Origin: Microcaldota archaeon | Lineage (GTDB): Archaea > Micrarchaeota > Micrarchaeia > Micrarchaeales > Micrarchaeaceae | Length of the DNA: 9,287 bases | Assembly (NCBI GenBank): GCA_021792115.1 | Contig: JAJYVI010000036.1 | Coordinates: forward strand, 1 to 9,287 | Direction: 5' to 3' | Shown: positions 1-6,204 of the stretch, piece by piece | How the letters are laid out: each line of letters starts with the position of its first letter | How positions within the stretch are numbered: the stretch's first letter is position 1 | The notes under the pieces: generated by a model | Seen by the model: only the letters and a program-made list of their open reading frames with translations | The model's database searches: none | Told to the model about the DNA's origin: nothing | Made by a program: the position numbers and the translations under genes

Positions 1-43
1 AAATAAGGAATTTTTTTAATATTTTGTTGATCCATTTTATCAT
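1..43 (-). CDS. Possible start of ribosomal protein S27e, cut by the left edge
   Basis: After the L44e stop there are 54 bases and then an ATG at 43 that stays open to the edge, reading MIKWINKILKKFLI. The KKFLI stretch resembles the KFL-x-V lead-in to the first zinc CxxC of archaeal S27e. S27e very commonly lies directly downstream of L44e in archaea, and that context is the main support. A second ATG at 35 in another frame (MDQQNIKKIP...) is also open to the edge, so the frame is not settled. No strong Shine-Dalgarno is visible. Only 14 codons are present and no zinc cysteines are in view, so this is tentative. Confidence 0.3.
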   Translation of the reverse strand, partial: MIKWINKILKKFLI

Positions 44-97
44 TATTTTATTGCGGCAAATATACAGAAGCATATGTTTGCCAATGTCTGCATGTGC

Positions 98-382
98 TTA
101 CTCTGTTTTAAGCTCTAACTTCTTTTTTGTCCTGTAGTCAAAAACTTTTTCAACAACATAGTGGCATTCATTGCATTCAAGTAACATCTTTTGTCTCTTT
201 GCTACTTTTTTTACTGTTGCCTGACCTTTTACTTTTCCAGTGTATCCTTTGAGCTTTCTTTCTCTTCTCCTGTTGCCCATGTTCAGCCCGCTATCCTGTT
301 TCTTAGAATAAATCTTAACTTTATGTGCAGTGTGTTTATTGCACTTTGGGCAATATGTTCTAATTTGTTTTACGATTTTCAT
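98..382 (-). CDS. rpl44e: 50S ribosomal protein L44e
   Basis: A 94-residue zinc-binding protein of the archaeal/eukaryotic large ribosomal subunit, sitting near the E site. It opens MKIVKQIRTYCPKCNKHT, a close match to the L44e N-terminus, with Cys11/Cys14 as the first half of the zinc site and Cys70/Cys73 (CNEC) as the second. The basic middle (NRRRERKLKGYTGK) is the rRNA-binding segment. Length matches the family. The gene lies 95 bases after the GINS stop on the same strand, so the two may be co-transcribed, although the AT-rich gap (about 425-455) could carry its own promoter. The ATG at 382 fits the family start exactly. Nothing in the protein looks broken; it ends in an acidic/basic tail (KKKLELKTE) in place of the usual AKKLEF-like end. 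Confidence 0.95.
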   Translation of the reverse strand: MKIVKQIRTYCPKCNKHTAHKVKIYSKKQDSGLNMGNRRRERKLKGYTGKVKGQATVKKVAKRQKMLLECNECHYVVEKVFDYRTKKKLELKTE

Positions 383-477
383 AAAATCCTTTTTGTCAGC
401 TTATTGATTAAGTATTGGTTGATGATAGAATATAATAAGGCGAAAATATTAATATAACTTCTCAAATTAAGGTATAC

Positions 478-1002
478 TCAAGATTTAACGCATATAGAGT
501 TGTTTATTAAAAAATTTATATCTTCGCTTTCTTTTTCTTTAATGCTTATTATCTCATCTTTTTGTAGAGGACCTATTTTTCCGCCGGATGGGAGAAGTAT
601 AGAGGGGATATCTGAAATCACCTTTAAAAATATCCCTTGTGCTTTTTCCTCTATATTTAAAGTAAATTCTTTTTTTATTTCATTTAGTCTGTTATAGAAA
701 GACATTTCAATTTCAGGTAATGGTTGGGGCATTGGCTTATTGAATGCCACATAAATTAAAAGTTTTTGTTTTCTTTTTTCAAATATTTTATTTAATAAAA
801 ATACTATGTTCTCTTTTGTATTTAACTTATCTTTTTCAAAGTCATTGTTATCTATATTATTAAGATTTGTATTTGGTTTGCTGTTTTTAATGAAATGTTC
901 TACATCATTGTAAAAAGTATTTGGAATTAGTTGGAGCTCATTTGTTTGTTTTTCCTTGTGTAGGATTTGCCATATTGTTTCATAAGAAATATTTAGATCC
1001 AT
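478..1002 (-). CDS. GINS complex subunit, Gins51/Gins15 type
   Basis: A 174-residue GINS protein. GINS joins MCM and the RecJ/Cdc45-like factor to form the archaeal replicative helicase and links it to primase and polymerase. Residues 1-110 look like the helical A domain: the start (YETIWQILHKEKQTNELQLIPNTFY) has the usual 'E...L..LP..FY' pattern. Residues 124-171 form the small B domain, FLKVISDIPSILLPSGGKIGPLQKDEIISI, typical of archaeal GINS (D-I-P..P.G...GP...GD). The A-then-B order marks the Gins51 (Gins15) class, not Gins23. An Asn/Lys-rich stretch at 41-64 interrupts the A domain and looks like a flexible insertion. The ATG at 1002 has a GGGGG Shine-Dalgarno-like run four bases upstream. 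L44e follows on the same strand. Confidence 0.85.
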   Translation of the reverse strand: MDLNISYETIWQILHKEKQTNELQLIPNTFYNDVEHFIKNSKPNTNLNNIDNNDFEKDKLNTKENIVFLLNKIFEKRKQKLLIYVAFNKPMPQPLPEIEMSFYNRLNEIKKEFTLNIEEKAQGIFLKVISDIPSILLPSGGKIGPLQKDEIISIKEKESEDINFLINNSICVKS

Positions 1003-1006
1003 AATA

Positions 1007-1060
1007 CCCCCACAGTTCCGTTAATAATAACATTCATTTATTTTTCAACATTTAAATTAT
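1007..1060 (-). promoter_or_regulatory. Promoter and ribosome binding site of the GINS gene
   Basis: On the minus strand an ATTTAAAT-type TATA box lies at about 1050-1058, roughly 50 bases before the ATG at 1002. That would place transcription start near 1025-1030, giving a short leader. A GGGGG run at 1007-1011 is well placed as a Shine-Dalgarno element. Positions were read by eye in AT-rich DNA, so the TATA call is weaker than the binding-site call. Confidence 0.4.
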
Positions 1061-1150
1061 TATTTATTATTTTGTTTTATATTATTACATATATAGATAA
1101 GATTTCGTGAATAGTGGAATTCAACCCCCTTACACCCTATTTATAAAACA

Positions 1151-2590
1151 TTAATGTATTGCTTTTCTATCTTCTTTACCTCTTATTGCTGACATTACTG
1201 CTGCAAATGCAACTATTAACATTGAAGAGAGGAATACAGAATGTATTCCATTTAAAAATGAAGTGCTCTGGGCAGAAGTCAATGAAATATTACTTCCCAT
1301 AAAAATCGCAAATGCAGTAGTTCTTGGAATAACTGCAGAAATAACAGTAAGTGCAATTACAAAGCTAAGAACCATACCTATGTTTCCCAACATCCTATTA
1401 AGTCCTGAGGCCATAGAGTATTTATCTTTTGGTGCATTTGCCATTATTGCACTGGTATTTGCAGGGAAAAACATTGCACTGCCTATTCCTGTAAGCATTG
1501 TTATAAGAGCAATGTAATAAAGAGGGCTTGAAACACCTAAGAAGACAGAATAAAGAATATATGCAGAAATTATAAATAAAAGGCCTATTGTTGCAGGTAT
1601 TCTAGCGCCTATTTTATCTGAAAGTCTACCCATAAATGGTGCAATTATGCCTCCTAAAGCATAACCAGGAAGTAAATAAAGACTAGAAACAAATGGATTG
1701 AGTCCACGAATTCCTTGCAAGTAAAGTATAAGAATGAAAAGTATAGCAAACGACGCAATTCCCTGAAGCATAGATGCAAGTATTGAAAATGAAAAAATCT
1801 TCTTTTTAAACAATGAAAAATCAATAGTAGGAAACTGACTTTTTCTTTCAATCAGTACAAAAATAACAAATAAAATTAAAGAGACGATAAACATTGCTAT
1901 TTCTCTTAAAGCCAGCCCATCAAACATTGAAAAAACTGCGCCGAGAGTTAGTATAAGAAGGCCTATGCTTAGAATACTTATGCCTATAAAATCAAAATGC
2001 TCTTTTTTTGGTTTTGCAACATCTTGCAGTTTGTATATCGCAATAGGTATTATGACTGCGCCTATTGGTACATTTATGAAAAATATCCACCTCCAGTCTA
2101 TTGTTGTTAGGAATCCCCCAAGAAATATGCCAAGTATTGCCCCAAAATTCCAGCCTATTGCAGTGTATCCAAAAGCTCTGCCTCTTTCATGCGGCTCAAA
2201 ATGGTCTGCTATGACTGCGCTGCTTATAGTTCCTATAAGGACGCCGCCAAAGGCCTGCAATATTCTTGAACCTATAAGTAGATCTATATTTGGCGAAAGC
2301 CCGCATAATGCAGATCCGATAATAAATATAACAAGCCCATACTTATAGAGTTTTGCACGACCTAGAAGGTCTCCAAGTTTGCCTACTTGCGATGAGAATG
2401 CAGCAAGTATAAGTATATATGCAAGAATTACCCAGATTGAGTTGAGAGGAGAAGTGCTAAGCTTGATGTCTATTGTAGGTAGAGCCAGGATCACTATAGT
2501 AGTGTCTATGGCAGCCATAAGGACTCCTATTAGGACTACTCCAAGGGCTATCGTCTTCGTACTGATTCCGTCTTTAAATATTCCTGGCAT
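1151..2590 (-). CDS. MFS multidrug-type exporter, DHA2 family (14 TM helices)
   Basis: A 479-residue inner-membrane proton-driven exporter of the EmrB/QacA (DHA2) branch. Motif D1 is clear at 27-40 (AAIDTTIVILALPTI region). Motif A is at 70-79 (GKLGDLLGRA), motif B at 107-116 (GSRILQAFGG), and the DHA2 signature WRWIFFINVPIG is at 166-177. The motif C region at 150-160 reads GAILGIFLGGF, with Ile where antiporters usually have Pro. A second motif-A-like loop (GRLSDKIGAR) is at 321-330 in the C-terminal half. Hydrophobic segments fit about 14 helices, and length is normal. The substrate cannot be told; this family exports drugs, dyes and other amphiphiles. The ATG at 2590 is 23 bases past the end of the tRNA on the same strand and has no clear Shine-Dalgarno, so it may be transcribed from the tRNA promoter or a weak one of its own. 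Confidence 0.92.
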   Translation of the reverse strand: MPGIFKDGISTKTIALGVVLIGVLMAAIDTTIVILALPTIDIKLSTSPLNSIWVILAYILILAAFSSQVGKLGDLLGRAKLYKYGLVIFIIGSALCGLSPNIDLLIGSRILQAFGGVLIGTISSAVIADHFEPHERGRAFGYTAIGWNFGAILGIFLGGFLTTIDWRWIFFINVPIGAVIIPIAIYKLQDVAKPKKEHFDFIGISILSIGLLILTLGAVFSMFDGLALREIAMFIVSLILFVIFVLIERKSQFPTIDFSLFKKKIFSFSILASMLQGIASFAILFILILYLQGIRGLNPFVSSLYLLPGYALGGIIAPFMGRLSDKIGARIPATIGLLFIISAYILYSVFLGVSSPLYYIALITMLTGIGSAMFFPANTSAIMANAPKDKYSMASGLNRMLGNIGMVLSFVIALTVISAVIPRTTAFAIFMGSNISLTSAQSTSFLNGIHSVFLSSMLIVAFAAVMSAIRGKEDRKAIH

Positions 2591-2607
2591 TTTATCTTAG
2601 AAATTGT

Positions 2608-2613
2608 AAAAAA
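2608..2613 (-). terminator. Oligo-T terminator behind the tRNA
   Basis: A run of six T on the minus strand directly follows the discriminator base of the tRNA. T-runs are the usual archaeal intrinsic termination signal. It lies in the gap before the MFS gene, so it could end or attenuate transcription there. Confidence 0.45.
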
Positions 2614-2688
2614 TAGCGAGGAGTGGATTTGAACCACCGATCTCTGGGTTATGAGCCCAGCGGGTACTCCTAGCTACCCTACCTCGCT
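2614..2688 (-). tRNA. Initiator tRNA-Met (anticodon CAT)
   Basis: On the minus strand the sequence folds into a full cloverleaf. The acceptor stem is AGCGAGG/CCTCGCT, the D arm is GGGT...ACCC, the anticodon arm is CTGGG-CTCATAA-CCCAG, the variable loop is AGATC, and the T arm is GGTGG-TTCAAAT-CCACT with one G:T pair, followed by discriminator A73. The anticodon CAT is the complement of 2651-2653. Three consecutive G:C pairs at 29-31:39-41 and an A1:T72 first pair are the hallmarks of the archaeal initiator, as opposed to elongator Met or Ile2. The CCA end is not encoded and must be added enzymatically. No intron is present. The MFS gene follows 23 bases downstream. Confidence 0.95.
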
Positions 2689-2716
2689 TTAGAAAATTGA
2701 TACAATACTCTATTTT

Positions 2717-2729
2717 GTATAAAAATTTA
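2717..2729 (-). promoter_or_regulatory. TATA box of the initiator tRNA gene
   Basis: On the minus strand this AT tract reads TAAATTTTTATAC, centred about 34 bases before the 5' end of the mature tRNA. This is the right distance for an archaeal TATA box feeding a short 5' leader that RNase P would remove. By-eye call. Confidence 0.45.
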
Positions 2730-2802
2730 AAATTGCTTCTACTAAATAGGTTCTGCAAGGTCTGGCATGGACTCATATTGCATTATAAATGTACAGGCAG
2801 GT

Positions 2803-3717
2803 CTAATAAATTAATTTCTTTACTTCTTCCTGCTCTATCCTGTCATAGCTGTTACCGCAGGAAGCGCATTTGAAGCCATTGTCGAATGCTTCATCGAATG
2901 TGAGCACTATATTGCTTTTCCTACCGCATTTGTTGCATATAAAGTAGTCGTTGCAGTCATCTTTAATAGTATTTACCCTTTCCTGCCTTACATAGTTAAA
3001 AAAAGTGTCTATCTTGTCTATATTTATATACCATGCAAATGAAAGCCAGCCATTGCTGTTCTTAGCAATATAATATTTTGTAAGACCATATCCCTGCATC
3101 AAGTTGAGGATTCTTCTTACATTATTTATCTTGAGATCTAACTTGATAGCGATTTCTTCATCTGTCATCGGAGTCACAAGCATATTAAGTACTTCTGCGC
3201 TTCTTTTACTCACATTTTTAGTGAGGAATCCAACAATGTCTTTGTTGCTAAATATGCTGGTTATAATCTCTTCAGCTTCTTCAGGTTTTGGGATATTTTT
3301 ATTCTCTTTTTTTCTTCTCCCTCTTTTATGTATATCCTCTGTAGCTGCAGCCGCGGCATCAAGATTAAGCAGATAATTATTAAGGTCCTTGTTCTCAAGG
3401 TTGTTTATCTTTTGTTTAACCTCTGAAATACTTTTTTTGTTCACTATTTCAGAAACCTCTGGCTTTTTAGCTCCTCCCTTGTTTCTTCCTGCCTTTAAGT
3501 TCCTAACTAATTCAATATTAATCTTTTTATTCTTTGGTGCGATCTTAGATATTGCGTTATGTTTTGTAGTGTTTTTCTTTCCTATGCTATTTAAATTCAT
3601 TTTTTTATGCAAAGTATTGCTACTATTTTTATACTTTATCTTAATTTTATGCTTTATCCCAACATGTAACTTTTGTTTTTTTGTCGTGCTGGCGCGCCTA
3701 CTAATCTTTTTAACCAT
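2803..3717 (-). CDS. tfe: Transcription initiation factor TFE alpha with long N-terminal extension
   Basis: TFE stabilises promoter melting by RNA polymerase together with TBP and TFB, as TFIIE alpha does in eukaryotes. The recognisable TFE starts at about residue 145. A winged helix at 160-245 contains TDEEIAIKLDLKINNVRRILNLMQGYGL, then GWLSFAWYINIDKI, the usual TFE wing and linker pattern. A C-terminal zinc ribbon follows, with CNKC at 261-264 and CASC at 284-287 around LTFDEAFDNGF. Total length is 304 residues, against roughly 170-190 for most archaeal TFE. The extra N-terminal ~145 residues are very rich in Lys, Arg and Asn, include AAAAA at 121-125 and an AT-hook-like KRGRRKKE at 131-138, and look disordered and nucleic-acid binding. 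The ATG at 3717 is open without interruption; a start at internal Met40 would still leave over 100 extra residues. Confidence 0.85.
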   Translation of the reverse strand: MVKKISRRASTTKKQKLHVGIKHKIKIKYKNSSNTLHKKMNLNSIGKKNTTKHNAISKIAPKNKKINIELVRNLKAGRNKGGAKKPEVSEIVNKKSISEVKQKINNLENKDLNNYLLNLDAAAAATEDIHKRGRRKKENKNIPKPEEAEEIITSIFSNKDIVGFLTKNVSKRSAEVLNMLVTPMTDEEIAIKLDLKINNVRRILNLMQGYGLTKYYIAKNSNGWLSFAWYINIDKIDTFFNYVRQERVNTIKDDCNDYFICNKCGRKSNIVLTFDEAFDNGFKCASCGNSYDRIEQEEVKKLIY

Positions 3718-3784
3718 AATACCACAGTACTATTTATTGTTTTTATCCTATTTATTCCTTTCTCTTCATTATCTTGTCCAATAA

Positions 3785-3795
3785 TTATTTAAATT
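3785..3795 (-). promoter_or_regulatory. Candidate TATA box of the TFE gene
   Basis: The minus strand carries an AAATTTAAATAA tract here, about 70 bases before the TFE ATG. That predicts a leader of about 45 bases, longer than for the neighbouring genes. The region is AT-rich throughout, so the assignment is weak. Confidence 0.3.
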
Positions 3796-3831
3796 TGCAT
3801 ATAATTTCCTCTGTTGTTTTTACTTTATAAC

Positions 3832-4238
3832 TTATGCAATGAATTTGTTGTAAATTACTGCCTTCAAAAGCAGTTATTTTTCTTTTATATCTTTTATCTT
3901 TGATAAAGTATACTTTTCAAATACTCTTTTGAATACTGAAAAACTGTTTTCAACAAGCGATCTTTGATGATAACCGCTTTTGTTCTTCCAAATCTTTAGA
4001 CTTTTGATCCTTTTTTCTTTTGAAGGTATTTTATGAAAGTTTTTGCCGCGTGTGCGGTCTACATTTAATTGTTCTATAACTCTTTTTCTTCGATGTCTGC
4101 CATGACGGCCTGTAGCGCTGATATGCATAGGCATCAGTGGCTTTATACCATGTTCGTCACAGCGCCTGAAATTGTTTCTAAATCCTAAGCTCCACCTGCT
4201 ATTACTTTTCCGATTCTATTTCTAACTTCTATTGCTTT
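3832..4238 (-). pseudogene. Degenerate IS5-like DDE transposase, C-terminal half
   Basis: A transposase relic pieced together from two frames. The longest intact piece (3874-4134, 86 residues, extendable upstream without a stop to about 4180) reads RRCDEHGIKPLMPMHISATG and later GYHQRSLVENSFSVFKRVF. The latter is the YREK-like catalytic helix of IS5/DDE_Tnp_1 transposases and still holds its catalytic Glu. Past the TAA at 3874-3876 the same frame continues LLLKAVIYNKFIA to a stop at 3832-3834, which is the normal end of such proteins, so that TAA is probably a nonsense mutation. Upstream, another frame reads AIEVRNRIGKVIAGGA, stop, D; this looks like the family's DGAYD motif with Asp changed to Gly and Tyr changed to stop. 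A frameshift follows near 4175-4190. The N-terminal half with the first Asp is absent. The gene cannot make a working enzyme. Confidence 0.75.
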
Positions 4239-4267
4239 TTATTAAAAAAATGATAGTACGCAAAGCT

Positions 4268-4290
4268 TATTTATAAAAACATTTAAAAAG
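4268..4290 (+). promoter_or_regulatory. TATA region of the membrane protein gene at 4321
   Basis: Two TATA-like elements lie side by side: TTATTTATAAAAAC (4268-4281) and TTTAAAAAG (4282-4290). They predict transcription starts near 4300 or 4311, so the mRNA would have a leader of only about 10-20 bases and no clear Shine-Dalgarno. This is typical of near-leaderless archaeal transcripts. Confidence 0.45.
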
Positions 4291-4320
4291 ATTAAACGCC
4301 CTCTTTATATTAATGATATT

Positions 4321-5013
4321 ATGATTCCGATTTTCAATATGTTGTTTGATACAGCAGTAATATACACGCAACCTTCTAATACTATAAATATAGCAAATTG
4401 GATTTTAATAATTATTTCAATACTATCTGTTATTGCTCTTTCAGTCCAGACTGGAAGAAGTTATTATGTAAGGAAACTTAGAAAGTTCAATAATCTATTG
4501 ACTACTGATGTATGGATGCTTTTTTATCTACTGATAAAAGATGCAAATATCTTCCTTATTGTATTTATAGGTTCTATAATGTTTTGGCCGGCTATTTACG
4601 GGTTTATCCCCGTGGCAGTTCCATTTGCACCGCTTGCAATAGACTTTTTTGCAATTGCAGGCCTGTTGATAATAACAACAGATGTAGATGAAAATTCATT
4701 TTATAACAGCTTACTTTCAGTGTTAATTGCGATAGGCGCAGTCATGTATCTGGCAGGGTTTATCTTTGTAACCCAAAATCCAATTTCATCAAAAATACTT
4801 CTTTTATCATATGCTCCTGAACCATTAGGTATTTGGAGTTTCATAAATGCAAATTTCAATTCATTGAATAACCCTATATTGGCAATGTGGTCATTTAACA
4901 TTGGTTTTTCAATATTTATTGCATGTGGAGTGCTTGCAACTCTATACTCGTTCAGAGGAGGTATATTCAAAAGGCTTATTCACCAAAAAGAGATAATAAA
5001 ACCAATCCAATAA
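4321..5013 (+). CDS. Integral membrane protein, unrecognised (about 5 TM helices)
   Basis: I do not recognise this 230-residue protein. Hydrophobic segments are visible at about 23-43, 76-97, 103-120, 129-150 and 187-207. The loop after the first helix is basic (GRSYYVRKLRKF, 45-56) and so is the C-terminal tail (FKRLIHQKEIIK), which by the positive-inside rule puts both on the cytoplasmic side and is consistent with an odd number of helices and an outside N-terminus. An acidic stretch TTDVDEN (119-125) separates the third and fourth helices, and a polar loop rich in Asn and Pro lies at 151-187. No catalytic, nucleotide-binding or metal motif is visible. It is a single-gene unit behind its own TATA box; its last 38 bases overlap the 3' end of the ORF on the opposite strand. 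Codon use matches the neighbours, and reading frame integrity supports a real gene. Confidence 0.75.
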   Translation: MIPIFNMLFDTAVIYTQPSNTINIANWILIIISILSVIALSVQTGRSYYVRKLRKFNNLLTTDVWMLFYLLIKDANIFLIVFIGSIMFWPAIYGFIPVAVPFAPLAIDFFAIAGLLIITTDVDENSFYNSLLSVLIAIGAVMYLAGFIFVTQNPISSKILLLSYAPEPLGIWSFINANFNSLNNPILAMWSFNIGFSIFIACGVLATLYSFRGGIFKRLIHQKEIIKPIQ

Positions 5014-5446
5014 CTTTTACTGAAATTTGTGTATAAGGATAATTATTAGGGAACTGCCCTCCTGCAAGAGGCGCACCGCCTGGCGTTCCAGGGTTGAAGA
5101 CAACCTCAAGCGGGCGTGCAAGACCTTCTGCGGTTGAGAGAATGCCAGAGGGAATACCTGATGCGTATGTTTCCCATGAAGATAAAGATAATGGATTAAA
5201 TGGAGCGTTTTGAGAAGGTTGTGTATTATTTACTCCTTGGTTACTTAGTGCTAATGCTGCTTGTCCTCCCGCTGATTGTAAAGATAACAATCCGCCAGGA
5301 GTTAATGTATACTGCCCTCCCGTTCCTGGCGTGGCTGGTGCTGACGATATACTACCTGGCGCGATGGTCTCTGAAGAGAATGCACTCGGGGAAACAGAAG
5401 CTGGCCGATTAAGAGTTTGAAGCTCACAAGGCTTGCTTGCTGGCAA
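4976..5446 (-). CDS. Hypothetical Gly/Pro/Ser/Ala-rich protein
   Basis: A 156-residue ORF with no family I recognise. It is low in charge and rich in Gly, Pro, Ser, Ala, Gln and Asn, with repeated PGT/PGG patterns (ATPGTGGQ, LTPGGLL, NPGTPGGAPLAGGQF) and a hydrophobic end (ISVKVIGLVLLSLFGE, 141-156). There is no ATG: the first usable start is TTG at 5446, 12 bases after the kinase stop, with no Shine-Dalgarno, so translation may be coupled to the kinase. Local GC is about 50-57%, well above the flanks, partly because of Gly/Pro/Ala codons. In residues 54-95 nearly every codon ends in A or T, as expected for a real gene here; the first ~45 residues are less clearly biased. A 70-codon ORF on the plus strand (5200-5412) competes but has an alien codon choice. 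The 3' end overlaps the convergent membrane protein gene by 38 bases. Confidence 0.5.
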   Translation of the reverse strand: MPASKPCELQTLNRPASVSPSAFSSETIAPGSISSAPATPGTGGQYTLTPGGLLSLQSAGGQAALALSNQGVNNTQPSQNAPFNPLSLSSWETYASGIPSGILSTAEGLARPLEVVFNPGTPGGAPLAGGQFPNNYPYTQISVKVIGLVLLSLFGE

Positions 5447-5458
5447 TAAGTTTATTTA

Positions 5459-5944
5459 TTATTGCAATTTATACCCTAATTTTCTTACATATCCTCTTCT
5501 TTCTTGCTTATGTTCCCGGGACTCTATAGCTTTAGCACTAAAGCCGTCAACAACCCCAACGATTGCCTTGCCTTGCTCTGTACTTGTAACTAGAATTTGT
5601 ACATTATTCCCAGTGGCACAATATACTCTAGCAACCTCACTAACATTTTTTACAGCATTTAGAACATTTATTGGAAATGCATTTTTGAATAGGATTATGA
5701 AAGAGTGCCCAGCACCAATTCTAAAGGCGTTCATTTTTGCAGCCTCCTCAAGCTTTTCATCATTTCCTTCTCCTCTTGTTAGACAAGGACCGCTTGCTTC
5801 ATTAAAGCCTATTCCAAATTTTATATCAGGAACTGCTCCTATCATTGCCTCATAAAGATCTTCTGCTGTCTTGATAAACTGTGCTTGACCTATTATCACT
5901 TGCCACTCCTCTTCCTTTTCAATTTCAACGAGATTTATTTCCAT
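5459..5944 (-). CDS. Adenosine-specific kinase (DUF355 family)
   Basis: A 161-residue protein of the small archaeal/bacterial family named adenosine-specific kinase (PF04008), whose members bind adenosine and AMP; the in vivo role is poorly defined. The whole family pattern is present: VIIGQAQFIKTAEDLYEA (16-33), IKFGIGFNEASGP (41-53), GEGND (58-62), IGAGHSFII (76-84), FPINVLNAVKNV (90-101), CATGN (109-113), and TEQGKAIVGVVDGF (122-135). Length equals the family norm, so it is complete and unbroken. The ATG at 5944 fits the conserved start. A TATA-like GTTTTTAAACC lies about 45 bases upstream. The next ORF on the same strand begins 12 bases after its stop, which suggests a two-gene transcript if that ORF is real. 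Confidence 0.9.
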   Translation of the reverse strand: MEINLVEIEKEEEWQVIIGQAQFIKTAEDLYEAMIGAVPDIKFGIGFNEASGPCLTRGEGNDEKLEEAAKMNAFRIGAGHSFIILFKNAFPINVLNAVKNVSEVARVYCATGNNVQILVTSTEQGKAIVGVVDGFSAKAIESREHKQERRGYVRKLGYKLQ

Positions 5945-5983
5945 TATACCATCTCTATTAAGTATAACATATTATTCTCTAAA

Positions 5984-5994
5984 GGTTTAAAAAC
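5984..5994 (-). promoter_or_regulatory. TATA box of the adenosine-specific kinase gene
   Basis: GTTTTTAAACC on the minus strand, centred about 45 bases before the ATG. It predicts a start near 5963 and a leader of about 18 bases. Confidence 0.45.
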
Positions 5995-6204
5995 TTACTG
6001 TTCTATTTTTTAGAAATTTAATAGAGCTAACCCGAAATCTAATATTTTAGTACCCAAAGTAATAGTTATATAATCTACATTTCTGCAAAATTATGCAGTG
6101 CTTTGAAAATCTAGGGGTGCATAAAATCTTTTGCCTTAATTGGCTTTGTTATTGAAACTGTGCCATTTAGATAACGCATTTCAGCATAGTATTTTTAACT
6201 TTTG

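Noticed and set aside
416..430. Possible box C (TGATGA) of a C/D guide RNA between the GINS and L44e genes
   Set aside because: No matching CTGA D box or kink-turn partner lies at a fitting distance.
1085..1150. Short plus-strand reading frame (DFVNSGIQPPYTLFIKH) between GINS and the MFS gene
   Set aside because: It is preceded at once by a stop, has no start codon and is too short to support; the stretch is better read as 3' flank of the MFS gene.
2614..2688. Initiator tRNA as an integration (att) site
   Set aside because: No second copy of the tRNA 3' end and no integrase gene are visible in the window.
2767..2814. 15-residue plus-strand ORF (MDSYCIINVQAGLIN) between the tRNA and TFE
   Set aside because: Too short, no promoter or binding site, and it overlaps the end of TFE; nothing beyond chance supports it.
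3389..3784. 131-residue plus-strand ORF rich in Phe and Leu
   Set aside because: It lies opposite the lysine-rich TFE extension; AAA/AAG codons read as TTT/CTT on the other strand, which explains it completely.
3855..3878. ACTGC...GCAGT short inverted repeat at the transposase end, as a possible insertion sequence terminus
   Set aside because: Only five base pairs and it lies inside the reconstructed transposase reading frame; no partner copy is seen at the other side near 4240.
5200..5412. 70-residue hydrophobic plus-strand ORF that looks like a small two-helix membrane protein
   Set aside because: Its codons are rich in CTG, GTG, CTC and GCG, unlike every other gene here. The hydrophobicity is what one expects opposite A-ending wobble positions of the minus ORF, and the GC-rich island extends well beyond it. 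Kept only as a rival within a finding.
5433..5855. 140-residue plus-strand ORF
   Set aside because: Antisense shadow of the adenosine-specific kinase, whose family motifs are intact on the minus strand.
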